From contig CALSLK010000012.1 in NCBI GenBank assembly GCA_943787175.1, positions 36,387-100,386 on the forward strand: 64,000 nt of DNA, written 5' to 3'. Shown here piece by piece: positions 47,931-56,518 of the stretch. The first letter of the stretch is position 1. The number at the start of each line of letters is the position of its first letter. The notes below the pieces were generated by a model. It was not told the DNA's origin. It worked only from the letters and a program-made list of their open reading frames with translations, and made no database searches. The position numbers and the translations under genes were made by a program. This DNA is from an uncultured Alphaproteobacteria bacterium. Its GTDB lineage: Bacteria > Pseudomonadota > Alphaproteobacteria > SP197.

Positions 47931-49076
47931 ATGACAACGCGCGACGACATCATTGACGCCATCTATGCTGAGGCTGCGGGCTCAGGCGAATGGTCGCAGG
48001 TTCTCACCATGATCGAGGACATGACCCGTTCGCGCGGAGCGTTTTTCACCGGTCATGACATCGCAGGCTGGCGGCCGACCTTCCGCCTCTCCTCGCAATC
48101 CCTCGAGCACAGCCACGAGGGGTACGGCAGCCAGGTCTATCGCCTCAACGACCGCCTGAAACAGCTCCTGCAAAATCCCAGCGGTGCGTTCATTCTGGGA
48201 AACGAGCTCACCTCCGACCGGGAGTTCGAAGACAGCACGTTCTACAACGAATTCATGCGCGATTTCGGCCTGTTCTACACCGGTGGATCGATCCTGGAGA
48301 GCGACGGCATCTCGGCCATCACGTTCGGCGTCATCCGCGCCAAGGACGAGGGCGACTTCGCCGACGAGCACATAAGCGATCTCAAGAACCTTTCCCGGCA
48401 CATGCACCGTGCGCTCAAGGTCCGACAAACCATTGAATCCCGCAATGCCAGCTTTGCGCTCGTCAAGTCGGTCAGCGATCGCGCACCCTACTCGATCTTC
48501 CTGCTCGATGAACATTTGGAAGTCATTGAGGGCAATTCCGAAGCACGCGAGATGCTGGAGGACGCGGACGGCGTCTCTCTCAATCAGGGGCGTCTGTGGC
48601 TGTCCGATGCCATGGCCCGGCAACGCCTTGAGGCAATTGCAAAAATCGGGCGGCATGTTCACACCGCAGAAGATTCGAATCTTCCCGCTTCGTTCGCCGT
48701 CAATCGGCCTTCGGGCGCGCCGCCGCTCTGGGTCAGTTGGACACCTGCCGTCGACACGTCCTCACCCATGACAGCCATCCTGAAAGGCGTTGCACGGCCC
48801 GCGGTCATCCTGTTCATCACCGATGCCCGCAGGGAGTGGCGAATCTCGCACGAAGCGCTGGTACGCCATTTCGAGTTGACCGAGCGGGAGGCCGATCTGG
48901 TTTTCGGCCTCGTGCGGGGCGAAACCCTGGAGCAGATCTGCGATCTGCTGATGATCAGCCAGAACACGGCCAAAACGCACCTGAAGCGCGCATTTCAGAA
49001 GACGGCCACCGCCCGGCAGGCGGATCTGGTGCGCTACGTCATCTCAGCGCATCTGCTGCGCATGCCCGAAGACTGA
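47931..49076 (+). CDS. LuxR-type transcriptional regulator
   Basis: A 381-residue one-component regulator. The C-terminal 65 residues are a LuxR HTH (LTEREADLVFGLVRGETLEQICDLL...SQNTAKTHLKRAF). A PAS-like module lies before it (SIFLLDEHLEVIEGNSEA). The N-terminal 170 residues show no clear domain. It is divergent from the RidA-BtpA-PfkB operon with a 157-bp shared spacer, so control of that operon is likely. Start 47931 has a weak ribosome site; an ATG at 47895 is also possible. A 6-bp hairpin (TCACCC/GGGTGA, 49082-49097) follows the stop. Confidence 0.83.
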   Translation: MTTRDDIIDAIYAEAAGSGEWSQVLTMIEDMTRSRGAFFTGHDIAGWRPTFRLSSQSLEHSHEGYGSQVYRLNDRLKQLLQNPSGAFILGNELTSDREFEDSTFYNEFMRDFGLFYTGGSILESDGISAITFGVIRAKDEGDFADEHISDLKNLSRHMHRALKVRQTIESRNASFALVKSVSDRAPYSIFLLDEHLEVIEGNSEAREMLEDADGVSLNQGRLWLSDAMARQRLEAIAKIGRHVHTAEDSNLPASFAVNRPSGAPPLWVSWTPAVDTSSPMTAILKGVARPAVILFITDARREWRISHEALVRHFELTEREADLVFGLVRGETLEQICDLLMISQNTAKTHLKRAFQKTATARQADLVRYVISAHLLRMPED

Positions 49077-49081
49077 ATGCA

Positions 49082-49097
49082 TCACCCGTTTGGGTGA
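49082..49097 (+). terminator. Small hairpin after the LuxR-type gene
   Basis: Perfect arms TCACCC and GGGTGA with a GTTT loop, 5 bases after the stop codon. No T run follows, so termination is uncertain. Confidence 0.3.
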
Positions 49098-49198
49098 CGA
49101 CCGCCAAACAGCCTGCTTCCTATCCTGATGATCAGGGAGGCGGGAATCCCCTGTCTGCCTTGATCCGCCCATCGGGCTTTCATCAAGGAGTAATCGTC

Positions 49199-49636
49199 AT
49201 GAAATCACGTCATATCGTTCTTGCGGTCGGCGCACTCGTCCTGTCGTCTTTCGGCGCCTTCGCCGATGCCTACAACACCAAGGCCGCCGAAATGAAGTTC
49301 ACCAACAACTGCGGCGACAAGATGTCGGTCTATCTCTACAATCAGTCCGACGACATCAACGCGGTTGACGTTTGGGATTACACCAATCTGGCCGATGGTC
49401 ACACGGCCACACCGACCCTTAACCTCTACACCACCGATACGGACGGCAGCACCTGGGAGTACAAGGTGAAGGTCTCGGGTACCTGTGCCCTGGACCTGAG
49501 CAGTGTATCGATTGACGGAGGCGGATCAGCCAGTGGCTCAGCCAGCAACGTTCTCACATGGTCCTGCGATTCCGGCAACGGCAGCACCTGGATCGAGAAC
49601 CTGACCTACCAATCCGTCGTCAACATGTGCCAGTAG
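49199..49636 (+). CDS. Small secreted protein, two possible disulfides
   Basis: 145 residues, with a strong AAGGAG ribosome site 8 bases before ATG 49199. The signal peptide is residues 1-22 (ending GAFADA). The mature part is rich in Asn, Thr, Ser and Asp, with four cysteines (NNCGDK, GTCALD, WSCDSG, NMCQ), enough for two disulfides, and predicted beta strands. I recognise no family. It follows the LuxR-type gene by 122 bp, and a lipoprotein gene begins 65 bp downstream. Confidence 0.8.
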   Translation: MKSRHIVLAVGALVLSSFGAFADAYNTKAAEMKFTNNCGDKMSVYLYNQSDDINAVDVWDYTNLADGHTATPTLNLYTTDTDGSTWEYKVKVSGTCALDLSSVSIDGGGSASGSASNVLTWSCDSGNGSTWIENLTYQSVVNMCQ

Positions 49637-49701
49637 CACATTGCCGAGGCCGCGGCGTTGCGTCGCGGCCTCCTCCTCTGCCATTGCACAGGACGGTCGC
49701 C

Positions 49702-50314
49702 ATGACCCTGCAACACTTCATCCATACCCTCCCCAGAATGCTGTCTGCTTTCCTGCTTCTGAGCACAGCAGCCTGCCAGACAACCCAGCAGGACCCCATC
49801 ATGCTGCGCGTCAATCAGGGCACGGATCTCACGGCCCTGACCGCCGGAGCGGGCACACGCGCCATCCTCGTGCGAACCGATACCGGACGCCCCTATATCT
49901 GTGATGATCCAGGACCGGACGCAGCACTCAACGAATTTGCCGATTCAGGATTTTCGATCTCACTGATCAAGGTTGGCGATACCGGTGACGGGCAGAATTC
50001 AAACAGCATCGGCGAAGCTGGCCTGGGCGGCCGCTCACCCAACGTGCTGATCACGCGTGAACTCCTTCTACCGATTCTGCGAGTTTGCCGGGAACACGAC
50101 CCTGACTGACGATCAGCGCATCGCCCTCTATCAGGCAACGCTGAATGCCGTCGTATCAATCAACCAGACCAATCTGGGGGACGGTAGCGCCGACATGTCA
50201 TCATCAGATATCGACGCGTCGAGTTCGACGGTCGATACGGACACCGACAACGACAGCAGCGCAACCGGCGGCGATCAGTCGAATGCGGTTGCCACGGATG
50301 GCTCCGGTTCCTGA
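49702..50314 (+). CDS. Putative lipoprotein of unknown function, frameshifted
   Basis: The N-terminus has a signal peptide with a possible lipobox ending LSTAACQTT. The first frame ends at 50109, but near 50070 coding continues in another frame (YRFCEFAGNTTLTDDQRIALY...) to 50314. Removing one base from CTTCT restores a continuous protein of about 203 residues. The tail is a low-complexity Asp/Ser/Thr region. The central part (NVLITRELLYRFCEF after repair) looks like a conserved outer-membrane lipoprotein domain, but I cannot name it. It is convergent with the MFS gene and overlaps its end by 111 bp. Confidence 0.62.
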
Positions 50315-51512
50315 GGTCCGTCGGAACCGCGACACAAGCCAGGCTGCCGCCGTGCAAGCCATCATGGCCAGCGTAAGTGGCAGCAGGGAATCAGAAAGGA
50401 GGTAACCCATCAGGGCCGCGACAAGCCCACCCAGGGCCATCTGCAGAAACCCGGTCAGTCCCGATGCAGCGCCAGCCCGCCGGACGTCAAATCCCGATGG
50501 CGCCCGCAAACCGGCTGGAATGCAGAGCCCATGTCCCACCGACATCACCCCGGCCAGCATAAACATCAGCGGAACCGTCAGCAGGCCCGTTAACGCCAGC
50601 ACCATGATCACCCCGACCACCACCACGGCCCACAAAACACCAATGCCCAGCAGGCGGTCGAAGGAGACTCTCGAAGCCAGAAAACCCGTCGCCAGATTGC
50701 CAACCAGATAACCCGAACTCACAACCATGAGCCAAAAACCAACGTCGCTGCGCTCTCCGCCATGGAGTTCCGTGATCACAAATGCCCCACCGCCCAGCAG
50801 TGCAAAAAAGGCCGCCGAACTGAAGGCAACCTGAAGGCTGTAGCCGCAGAATCTCGCGCGATGACAGAAGCGACAGGTAATCCGATGGAATGGCCAGAAT
50901 CCGCGCATCAATCGCTTTCTCCTGAAGTGTTTCGCGCTGAAAGACAAACGCCGCCATCAACAGCAGCGCCGCAAACCCGGTCAGGCTTCCCCAGACTGCG
51001 GGCAACCCTCCCGTTCCGGCCAGCCACGCCCCGGCCAGGGGTGCAACCATCGGGATCAGGACCATGGCTGCCTTGAGGTAACCCAACAGGCTGGTGGTGC
51101 GGTCTGGACCATGGCTGTCGCGAAGGATTGCCCGTGCCAGTGGAATCCCCGCCGATGCACCAAGCGCCTGCAGGGCACGACCCGCCAGCAGCACATCAAC
51201 CGATTGGGCTAGAAGCGTCACAATGCCGCCAACGGCAAACAGACAGAGTCCTGTCAACACGACCGGCCTGCGGCCATAGCGATCCGACAGGGGGCCACAT
51301 ACGACCTGCCCGAATGCAAGGCCCCAAAGGAAGACCGAAAGGGAAAGCCCGACCGCGCCATAGGATACACCGTAGGTCTGCGCCATCATGGGCAGGGCAG
51401 GCGCTACGATCTGCGTGCTCAAGGGGCCCGATGCGGTCAGGGCGATCAGCAGCCAGAACGGCACGCTGGCAGATGCCACGGCTTTCGACGTTTCTACTTG
51501 CGGCTCGGTCAC
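50204..51512 (-). CDS. Bcr/CflA-type MFS drug transporter, frameshifted
   Basis: The first frame (from 51512) carries the MFS motif A region GPLSDRYGRRPVVLTG and the Bcr motif LQALGASAGIPLARAILRD. Near 50852 the coding moves to a second frame that continues with ALLGGGAFVITELHGG and further helices. Dropping one base restores a normal junction (SSREFCGYSLQ), so I treat this as one 12-helix exporter of about 435 residues. Relatives export bicyclomycin, chloramphenicol or sulfonamides. It begins 14 bp after the GMC gene on the same strand. Confidence 0.8.
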
Positions 51513-51526
51513 GGTTGCCTCTTTGC

Positions 51527-53155
51527 CTATTGAAACGCGAACGTTGCCTCAAACGGCGCCAGCTGCGGTTTGCCCAGGATGTAGTCGGCGGCACGCGAGG
51601 CAATCATCTGAGTGGGTGCGTTGAGATTGGCGCTGACCACCCGCGGCATGACCGAAGCATCGACCACGCGCAGTGCTTCCATGCCGTGGACACGCAACTC
51701 GGCATCGACCACCGCGCCGGCATCATGGCCCATGCGGCAGGTACCACAGGGGTGGTAGTCGGTCGTGACCCCGTACCGGACGAGCTCCTCGAGTTCCTGC
51801 TGGGTCCTGGCATCAGCATGGTCACCCAGCTCCTTGCCATACAGGTCGGCAAAGGCAGGCTGGGACACCAGGTCACGCATCTTCTTGACGCCTTCAACCA
51901 GTTCCTGAAGGTCAAACGCATCGCTGAGGTAGTTGAAGAACAGGGCGGGTTTGTCGCCGGGACTGGTTGATTTCAGTTCGATATGGCCGCTGCTTCTGGG
52001 GCGGAGCTGATCGACCTGGATGTTGAAGGCCTGAAGCAGTTTGATCTTTTCGCCTTCGTACTCATACCCCGTGGGACCCAGGTGATACTGAAGGTTGGGG
52101 TAATCAACATCGTCATTGCCACGGACCAGGCCACCGGCTTCGTAGATGTTCGAGGATGCCGGGCCCGTGCGGGTGAACATCCATTGCGCACCGGCGATCA
52201 GTTTGTTGAACGGCTGGTCCACGCGATGCATGGGAAAGGACTTCCTGCACGTGAACTGGATCGCAACCGCTGCATGGTCCTGAAGGTTCTGGCCCACACC
52301 GGCAAGATCGCGTTTGATCTCGATCCCCATGGCACGGAGATGATCGGCAGGGCCGATGCCAGACAGCATCAGCGTCTGGGGCGAGTTGATGGCACCACCC
52401 GAAAGGATGACTTCCTTCTCGGCCTCCACACTGTGACGCTCGCCCCGATGATCGAAGACCACGCCGGAGGCACGGTTGCCGTCGACCACGATGTTCTGGA
52501 CCATCGCACCGGTCATCAGGGTCAGGTTCTCGCGTGACAGAGCGGGCTTTAGATGGGCAACCGCAGCGCTGCATCGTCGGCCGTTTTTCTTGGTCGCATC
52601 CAGTCTGGTCACGCCTTCGGGCTGGAATCCGTTGGGATCGTCCGTGCGCCCCTGGCCTGCCTGCTCACCGGCCTCCAGAAAGGCATCATAGATCGGATTC
52701 TCATAGGCACCCCTGGTAACGCCAAGAGGGCCATCGCCGCCGCGCCAGTCACTGGCTCCGCGATCGCTGTTTTCGCCTGCTTTGAAATAGGGCAGACAAT
52801 GGGAATAACGCCAATCGGTCAGGCCCAGTTCATCGGCCCAGCGGTCATAATCCTGAGGCTGTCCGCGCATGTAGACCATGGAGTTGATCGAAGACGAACC
52901 ACCGACAACCTTGCCCCGCGGCATGTCGATCTGGCGGCCATGGAACGGGGCTTCGCCTTCGGTCTTGTAGTTCCAGTTGATGCGTGGATTCTTATGGGCG
53001 TGATAAACGCCGGCCGGCATATGGATCATCAGATTGCGATCCATGGGCCCTGCTTCGAGAATCAGAACCGAATTCTTGCCGTCTGCCGTGAGCTTGCTGG
53101 CAAGCACACAGCCAGCCGAACCCGCGCCGATGATTACATAGTCATAACGTTTCAT
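51527..53155 (-). CDS. GMC-family oxidoreductase, choline-dehydrogenase-like
   Basis: 542 residues. The FAD motif IIGAGSAGCVLAS is followed by GKVVGGSSSINSMVYMRGQPQDYD (GMC signature 1), GAINSPQTLMLSG (signature 2), and the active-site DYHPCGTCRMG. A conserved C-terminal SANLNAPTQMIA supplies the Asn/His region. It is closest in layout to BetA choline dehydrogenase, but alcohol dehydrogenases share these features. ATG 53155 and ATG 53161 are both possible starts. It follows the LLM gene after a hairpin-rich spacer. Confidence 0.88.
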   Translation of the reverse strand: MKRYDYVIIGAGSAGCVLASKLTADGKNSVLILEAGPMDRNLMIHMPAGVYHAHKNPRINWNYKTEGEAPFHGRQIDMPRGKVVGGSSSINSMVYMRGQPQDYDRWADELGLTDWRYSHCLPYFKAGENSDRGASDWRGGDGPLGVTRGAYENPIYDAFLEAGEQAGQGRTDDPNGFQPEGVTRLDATKKNGRRCSAAVAHLKPALSRENLTLMTGAMVQNIVVDGNRASGVVFDHRGERHSVEAEKEVILSGGAINSPQTLMLSGIGPADHLRAMGIEIKRDLAGVGQNLQDHAAVAIQFTCRKSFPMHRVDQPFNKLIAGAQWMFTRTGPASSNIYEAGGLVRGNDDVDYPNLQYHLGPTGYEYEGEKIKLLQAFNIQVDQLRPRSSGHIELKSTSPGDKPALFFNYLSDAFDLQELVEGVKKMRDLVSQPAFADLYGKELGDHADARTQQELEELVRYGVTTDYHPCGTCRMGHDAGAVVDAELRVHGMEALRVVDASVMPRVVSANLNAPTQMIASRAADYILGKPQLAPFEATFAFQ

Positions 53156-53209
53156 AGTCATCCCAGACCCATAATGCCCCATCACGTGAAACATCAAACC
53201 AGACATCGA

Positions 53210-53305
53210 CCAAAGAGGCGACAAGAGAGATTCAGCACCTCTTTGGAAGGCCGCGACTGCGGCCCGCGCATCGTTGCGCGTAGCCAAGGGTTGCGGAGGC
53301 AACCC
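53210..53305. repeat. Array of four perfect inverted repeats
   Basis: In the 175-bp spacer between the LLM and GMC genes there are four stem-loops in tandem. The first is CCAAAGAGG/CCTCTTTGG (53210-53246), the second GGCCGC-GACT-GCGGCC (53249-53264), the third CGCGCA-TCGT-TGCGCG (53265-53280), and the fourth GGGTTGC-GGAG-GCAACCC (53288-53305). The last three have four-base loops. This could be a mobile palindromic repeat or a structured RNA between cotranscribed genes. I saw no second copy in the window. Confidence 0.7.
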
Positions 53306-53330
53306 GCCCGGTGCCTATGCGTTGATCAAC

Positions 53331-54401
53331 CTACTCCGCAGCCTGTGCAACGTAGCGGGAGTCGCGGAATGCGGGCATGACCTCGTTAATGAAGAGGCGC
53401 AGGGATTCCTTCTGGTGTTCAAAGCTCAGCCCCGTGCAGCAGCGATAGAGGAAGTTATCAACGCCCAGATCATCATAGGGGCGCAACTTCGCGATCACTT
53501 CATCGGGCGTGCCAAACACCAGATTGTCCTTGAGCATCTTCGGGTCATATTCCGTGCTGTTGTCGAGAGAGTCCGAATCAGGAATCTCCACGAACCCGTT
53601 CTTGATCTTGCCCAGCTGCTTGAACAGGCTCTCGAACTGCAGGCCCGAACGCTGCATCGAATCCGTGAAGGGCTTCCAGCCTTCTTCGGCGTCGGCATAA
53701 ACGGCCGTGTGGCGCATGGTCAGGAATCGCGGACGTTCGACACCTGGGGAACGTTCCAGGGCTTCGTCGAATTGTTCCTTGTACTTCACAACCTCGCTGA
53801 AGGGACGGGTCAACGCCCAGGACATGATGTTGCAGCCGTGCTTGAGCGCCCAGTCATAGGTCGAGGGATGCCGTGCCGCGACCCACAGCGGGGGATGGGG
53901 TGTCTGCAATGGCTTGGGACAAGCGGTTGAAGCGGGGAACTGCCACAGTTCACCATCATGGGTACAGTCACCGGCCCAGAGCTCCTTCAGCAACGGCAGC
54001 ATCTCCTGCATGTAGGCGACACCCTTGTGCTGGTCCATACCGCCCATCATGCGATCGAACTCACGCTGATAGGCACCACGGCCCAGGGCCAGTTCCAGCC
54101 GCCCGCCCGACATCAGGTCCAGCAGGCCAGCTTCACCGGCCACCTTGATGGGGTGCCAATAGGGTGCCTGCACCACGGCCACACCAAGACGGATGTTGTC
54201 GGTATTGCCGCCATACCAGGCCAGAAGCTGGAACGGGTTGGGCGCGATCGTCATTTCGATGGCGTGATGTTCGGCCGCCCAGACCATCTCGAAGCCGCCC
54301 TCGTCAGCCATCTGCACGATTTCCATCGTATTGCGCGCGACTTCACGCATATCGACAGATGGATCAAGGCGCGACATGTCGATCGAAAGACTGAACTTCA
54401 T
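53331..54401 (-). CDS. LLM-class flavin-dependent monooxygenase
   Basis: 356 residues of the bacterial luciferase-like superfamily. Family features are VWAAEHHAIEMTIAPNPFQL near the N-terminus, RLELALGRGAYQREFDR, and FGTPDEVIAKLRPY. A flavin-reductase partner is needed but is not adjacent. The substrate is unknown. It is the first gene after the BKACE terminator and precedes the GMC gene. Confidence 0.87.
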   Translation of the reverse strand: MKFSLSIDMSRLDPSVDMREVARNTMEIVQMADEGGFEMVWAAEHHAIEMTIAPNPFQLLAWYGGNTDNIRLGVAVVQAPYWHPIKVAGEAGLLDLMSGGRLELALGRGAYQREFDRMMGGMDQHKGVAYMQEMLPLLKELWAGDCTHDGELWQFPASTACPKPLQTPHPPLWVAARHPSTYDWALKHGCNIMSWALTRPFSEVVKYKEQFDEALERSPGVERPRFLTMRHTAVYADAEEGWKPFTDSMQRSGLQFESLFKQLGKIKNGFVEIPDSDSLDNSTEYDPKMLKDNLVFGTPDEVIAKLRPYDDLGVDNFLYRCCTGLSFEHQKESLRLFINEVMPAFRDSRYVAQAAE

Positions 54402-54507
54402 CTTGGCTACTCCGGGAGAAATCAGGATGGCGGCATTAATGGCTGCAACCGCAGCGACGTAAAGGCGAAAAATCCTTGCTGTCCCGTAACAATCTCATCA
54501 CGGGAAG

Positions 54508-54542
54508 AAAAACGGCCCTGCCGGATTAACCAGACAGGGCCG
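54508..54542 (-). terminator. Intrinsic terminator after the BKACE gene
   Basis: Arms CGGCCCTG (54513-54520) and CAGGGCCG (54535-54542). On the minus strand, five T follow directly (AAAAA at 54508-54512 on the plus strand). It lies 27 bases past the BKACE stop, so it ends that transcript and makes the LLM/GMC genes a separate unit. Confidence 0.85.
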
Positions 54543-54568
54543 CTTTCAATGTCTTCAGGGACTCAGGA

Positions 54569-55444
54569 TTACTTCGTGAGACCCAGCGTCTTGCGCGCTT
54601 CGTCAGGGCCAACAACGCGGCCGCCCATACGCTCGATGATCTCGGATGCGCGTGCCACCAGATCGCCGTTGGAGGCCAGCACGCCGCGATCCAGATAGAT
54701 GTTGTCTTCCAGACCAACACGCACATTGCCGCCCAGCAGCATGGCCTGGGCCACCATGGGCATCTGCATGCGGCTGATACCAAAGCCTGCCCAGTTGGCG
54801 CCACGCGGCAGGCCATCGGCCATTGCCATCATGGAGCGTGTATCGGCGCCGGCACCCCAGGGAATGCCCAGGCACACCTGGAACAGCGCAGGATCAGCCA
54901 GCAGGCCTTCGTCATACATGGCGCTTGCCAGACGGACCTGGCCCAGATCAAACACCTCGATCTCGGGCTTCACACCCAGTTCCTTGATTTCGGTAGCCAT
55001 CTCACGGCACCAGGACGCCGGGTTGATATAGGTCTCGTTGCCGTTGCCAAAGTTGATCGAGCCGCAATCAAGCGTGCAGATCTCCGGCCGGATACGGCGC
55101 ACATGCTCAAGACGTTCCTTGGGCCCGATCAGATCGCTGCCCGGTCCGGCCGTGCCGTCATCGCTGGGGTTGAAGTCACCACCCATGCCTGCGGTCAGGT
55201 TCAGGATAACGTTCACGCCGTCCTGCTTGATCAGGTTCACGGTTTCTTCAAACAATCCGGGATCGCGCGAACCCTTGCCGGTTTCGGGATCACGCACGTG
55301 GATATGGGTGATCGCCGCGCCCGCGTTCGCGGCCTCGATGGCGGAATCGGCAATCTGGCGCGGCGTCACCGGCACCTTGTTGCTTTTGCCGGTCGTGTCG
55401 CCCGCACCGGTCACGGCACAGCTGATGATGACGTCAGTATTCAT
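54569..55444 (-). CDS. BKACE-family (3-keto acid cleavage) enzyme
   Basis: A 291-residue beta-keto acid cleavage enzyme (former DUF849), a zinc TIM barrel that uses acetyl-CoA. Metal ligands are His47 and His49 in [40 protein letters not shown] and GRMQM-like [24 protein letters not shown] match the subgroup that includes dehydrocarnitine-cleaving enzymes. With a carnitine-type dehydrogenase gene 4 kb upstream, cleavage of 3-dehydrocarnitine to betaine and acetoacetyl-CoA is the leading inference. GGAGA precedes the start by 9 bases. Confidence 0.88.
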   Translation of the reverse strand: MNTDVIISCAVTGAGDTTGKSNKVPVTPRQIADSAIEAANAGAAITHIHVRDPETGKGSRDPGLFEETVNLIKQDGVNVILNLTAGMGGDFNPSDDGTAGPGSDLIGPKERLEHVRRIRPEICTLDCGSINFGNGNETYINPASWCREMATEIKELGVKPEIEVFDLGQVRLASAMYDEGLLADPALFQVCLGIPWGAGADTRSMMAMADGLPRGANWAGFGISRMQMPMVAQAMLLGGNVRVGLEDNIYLDRGVLASNGDLVARASEIIERMGGRVVGPDEARKTLGLTK

Positions 55445-55495
55445 GAGGCAAGTCTCCGTTAAGAGCGTTTGAGTTGTTGGGTTAGGAGTCGTTGT

Positions 55496-56029
55496 TCAGG
55501 CAAAGGAGTCGGCGATATAGCGTTTGGCCAGGGGCAGCAACTGCGCCTGGGTCCAGGCGGTCACAGCTTTGTCGTGATCGGTCCAGGCACGCGGCGCGGC
55601 CATCGTGCAGGGTTCCAGGATGCCATAGAGCTTGCTGTCTTCCAGCAACGGCGCATGAACCAGCGCCAGGTGCTTGAAGTTCTCAACCTCATAGGGGCCG
55701 TTCAGCACCTCAGGCGGCGCGTTGAGAACATCGTCGATATAAAGCGCCACAGGATTGACCATGGCTTCTGCAAACATCGGGTCTTCATCGGCCAGATTGT
55801 CGGGCATAGCTTCCCAGCCATCCATGGGCCGGTCCATCGCCCATTCGGGCTTTGCCTGCCAGGCCGCGACACAGCGCGCCATCTTCTGGTCGGGCTCATA
55901 AAGGAACAGCAACGAGCGGTCTGCGCCGACTTCACGCCCATAAACCGGCATCAGCGCCTGAAACAAAGCGCCCAGATCCGAGGTGTCTTCGAAGACGGAC
56001 TTCAGTTCGGCAGAAATTGCATCGCTCAT
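55496..56029 (-). CDS. GAF-like domain protein
   Basis: A 177-residue cytosolic protein whose first 150 residues fit a GAF fold (REVGADRSLLFLYEPDQ ... LALVHAPLLEDSKLYGILEP). No kinase or output domain is attached. GGGGAG precedes the start. It lies 51 bp before the BKACE gene and may sense or bind a small ligand of that pathway. Confidence 0.65.
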   Translation of the reverse strand: MSDAISAELKSVFEDTSDLGALFQALMPVYGREVGADRSLLFLYEPDQKMARCVAAWQAKPEWAMDRPMDGWEAMPDNLADEDPMFAEAMVNPVALYIDDVLNAPPEVLNGPYEVENFKHLALVHAPLLEDSKLYGILEPCTMAAPRAWTDHDKAVTAWTQAQLLPLAKRYIADSFA

Positions 56030-56141
56030 ATCGCTCTCCCCTGTCAGTTTGACTTGTCGCTGGGAGTCTCCTGCACGTCAAGTGATACCCATGCAGGGCA
56101 TCTCGCGGCACAATCGGTTTCCAGATCAGGAGATCCCCATC

Positions 56142-56510
56142 ATGGCTCTTGGGCCAATCTATGCCGTGCGCATCTTCGTCACCGACCTCGACAAGGCCAG
56201 ACCTTTCTATGATTCCCTCGGCTATGAACAGGTCAATGCCAGCGACGATTTCCTGATCTACCGGACCGGAAGCGCTGATCTCATCATCGAGCGGGCCGAT
56301 CCCGGAAACACGGACGAAGCCGATCTGATCGGGCGTTTTGTCGGCGCTTCATTCGCCGTTGGAGACGTCAAACAGGCGTGCAGAACCCTCGAAAACCTCG
56401 GTGTGGCGATCGATTCGCCTCCCGAACGCCAGCCCTGGGGCGGCATGCTGGCTCATATCCGTGATCCAGACGGGAACGTCCTGACGCTCGTGGAAGTGCC
56501 CGACACCTGA
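56142..56510 (+). CDS. VOC-family protein
   Basis: A 122-residue single-module vicinal-oxygen-chelate protein: IYAVRIFVTDLDKARPFYDSL at the N-terminus and HIRDPDGNVLTLVE at the end. AGGAG stands 9 bases before ATG 56142. It is convergent with the ATC-hydrolase-like gene and separated by 8 bp. It is of unknown function; related proteins are dioxygenases, isomerases or drug binders. Confidence 0.84.
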   Translation: MALGPIYAVRIFVTDLDKARPFYDSLGYEQVNASDDFLIYRTGSADLIIERADPGNTDEADLIGRFVGASFAVGDVKQACRTLENLGVAIDSPPERQPWGGMLAHIRDPDGNVLTLVEVPDT

Positions 56511-56518
56511 AGGGGACT

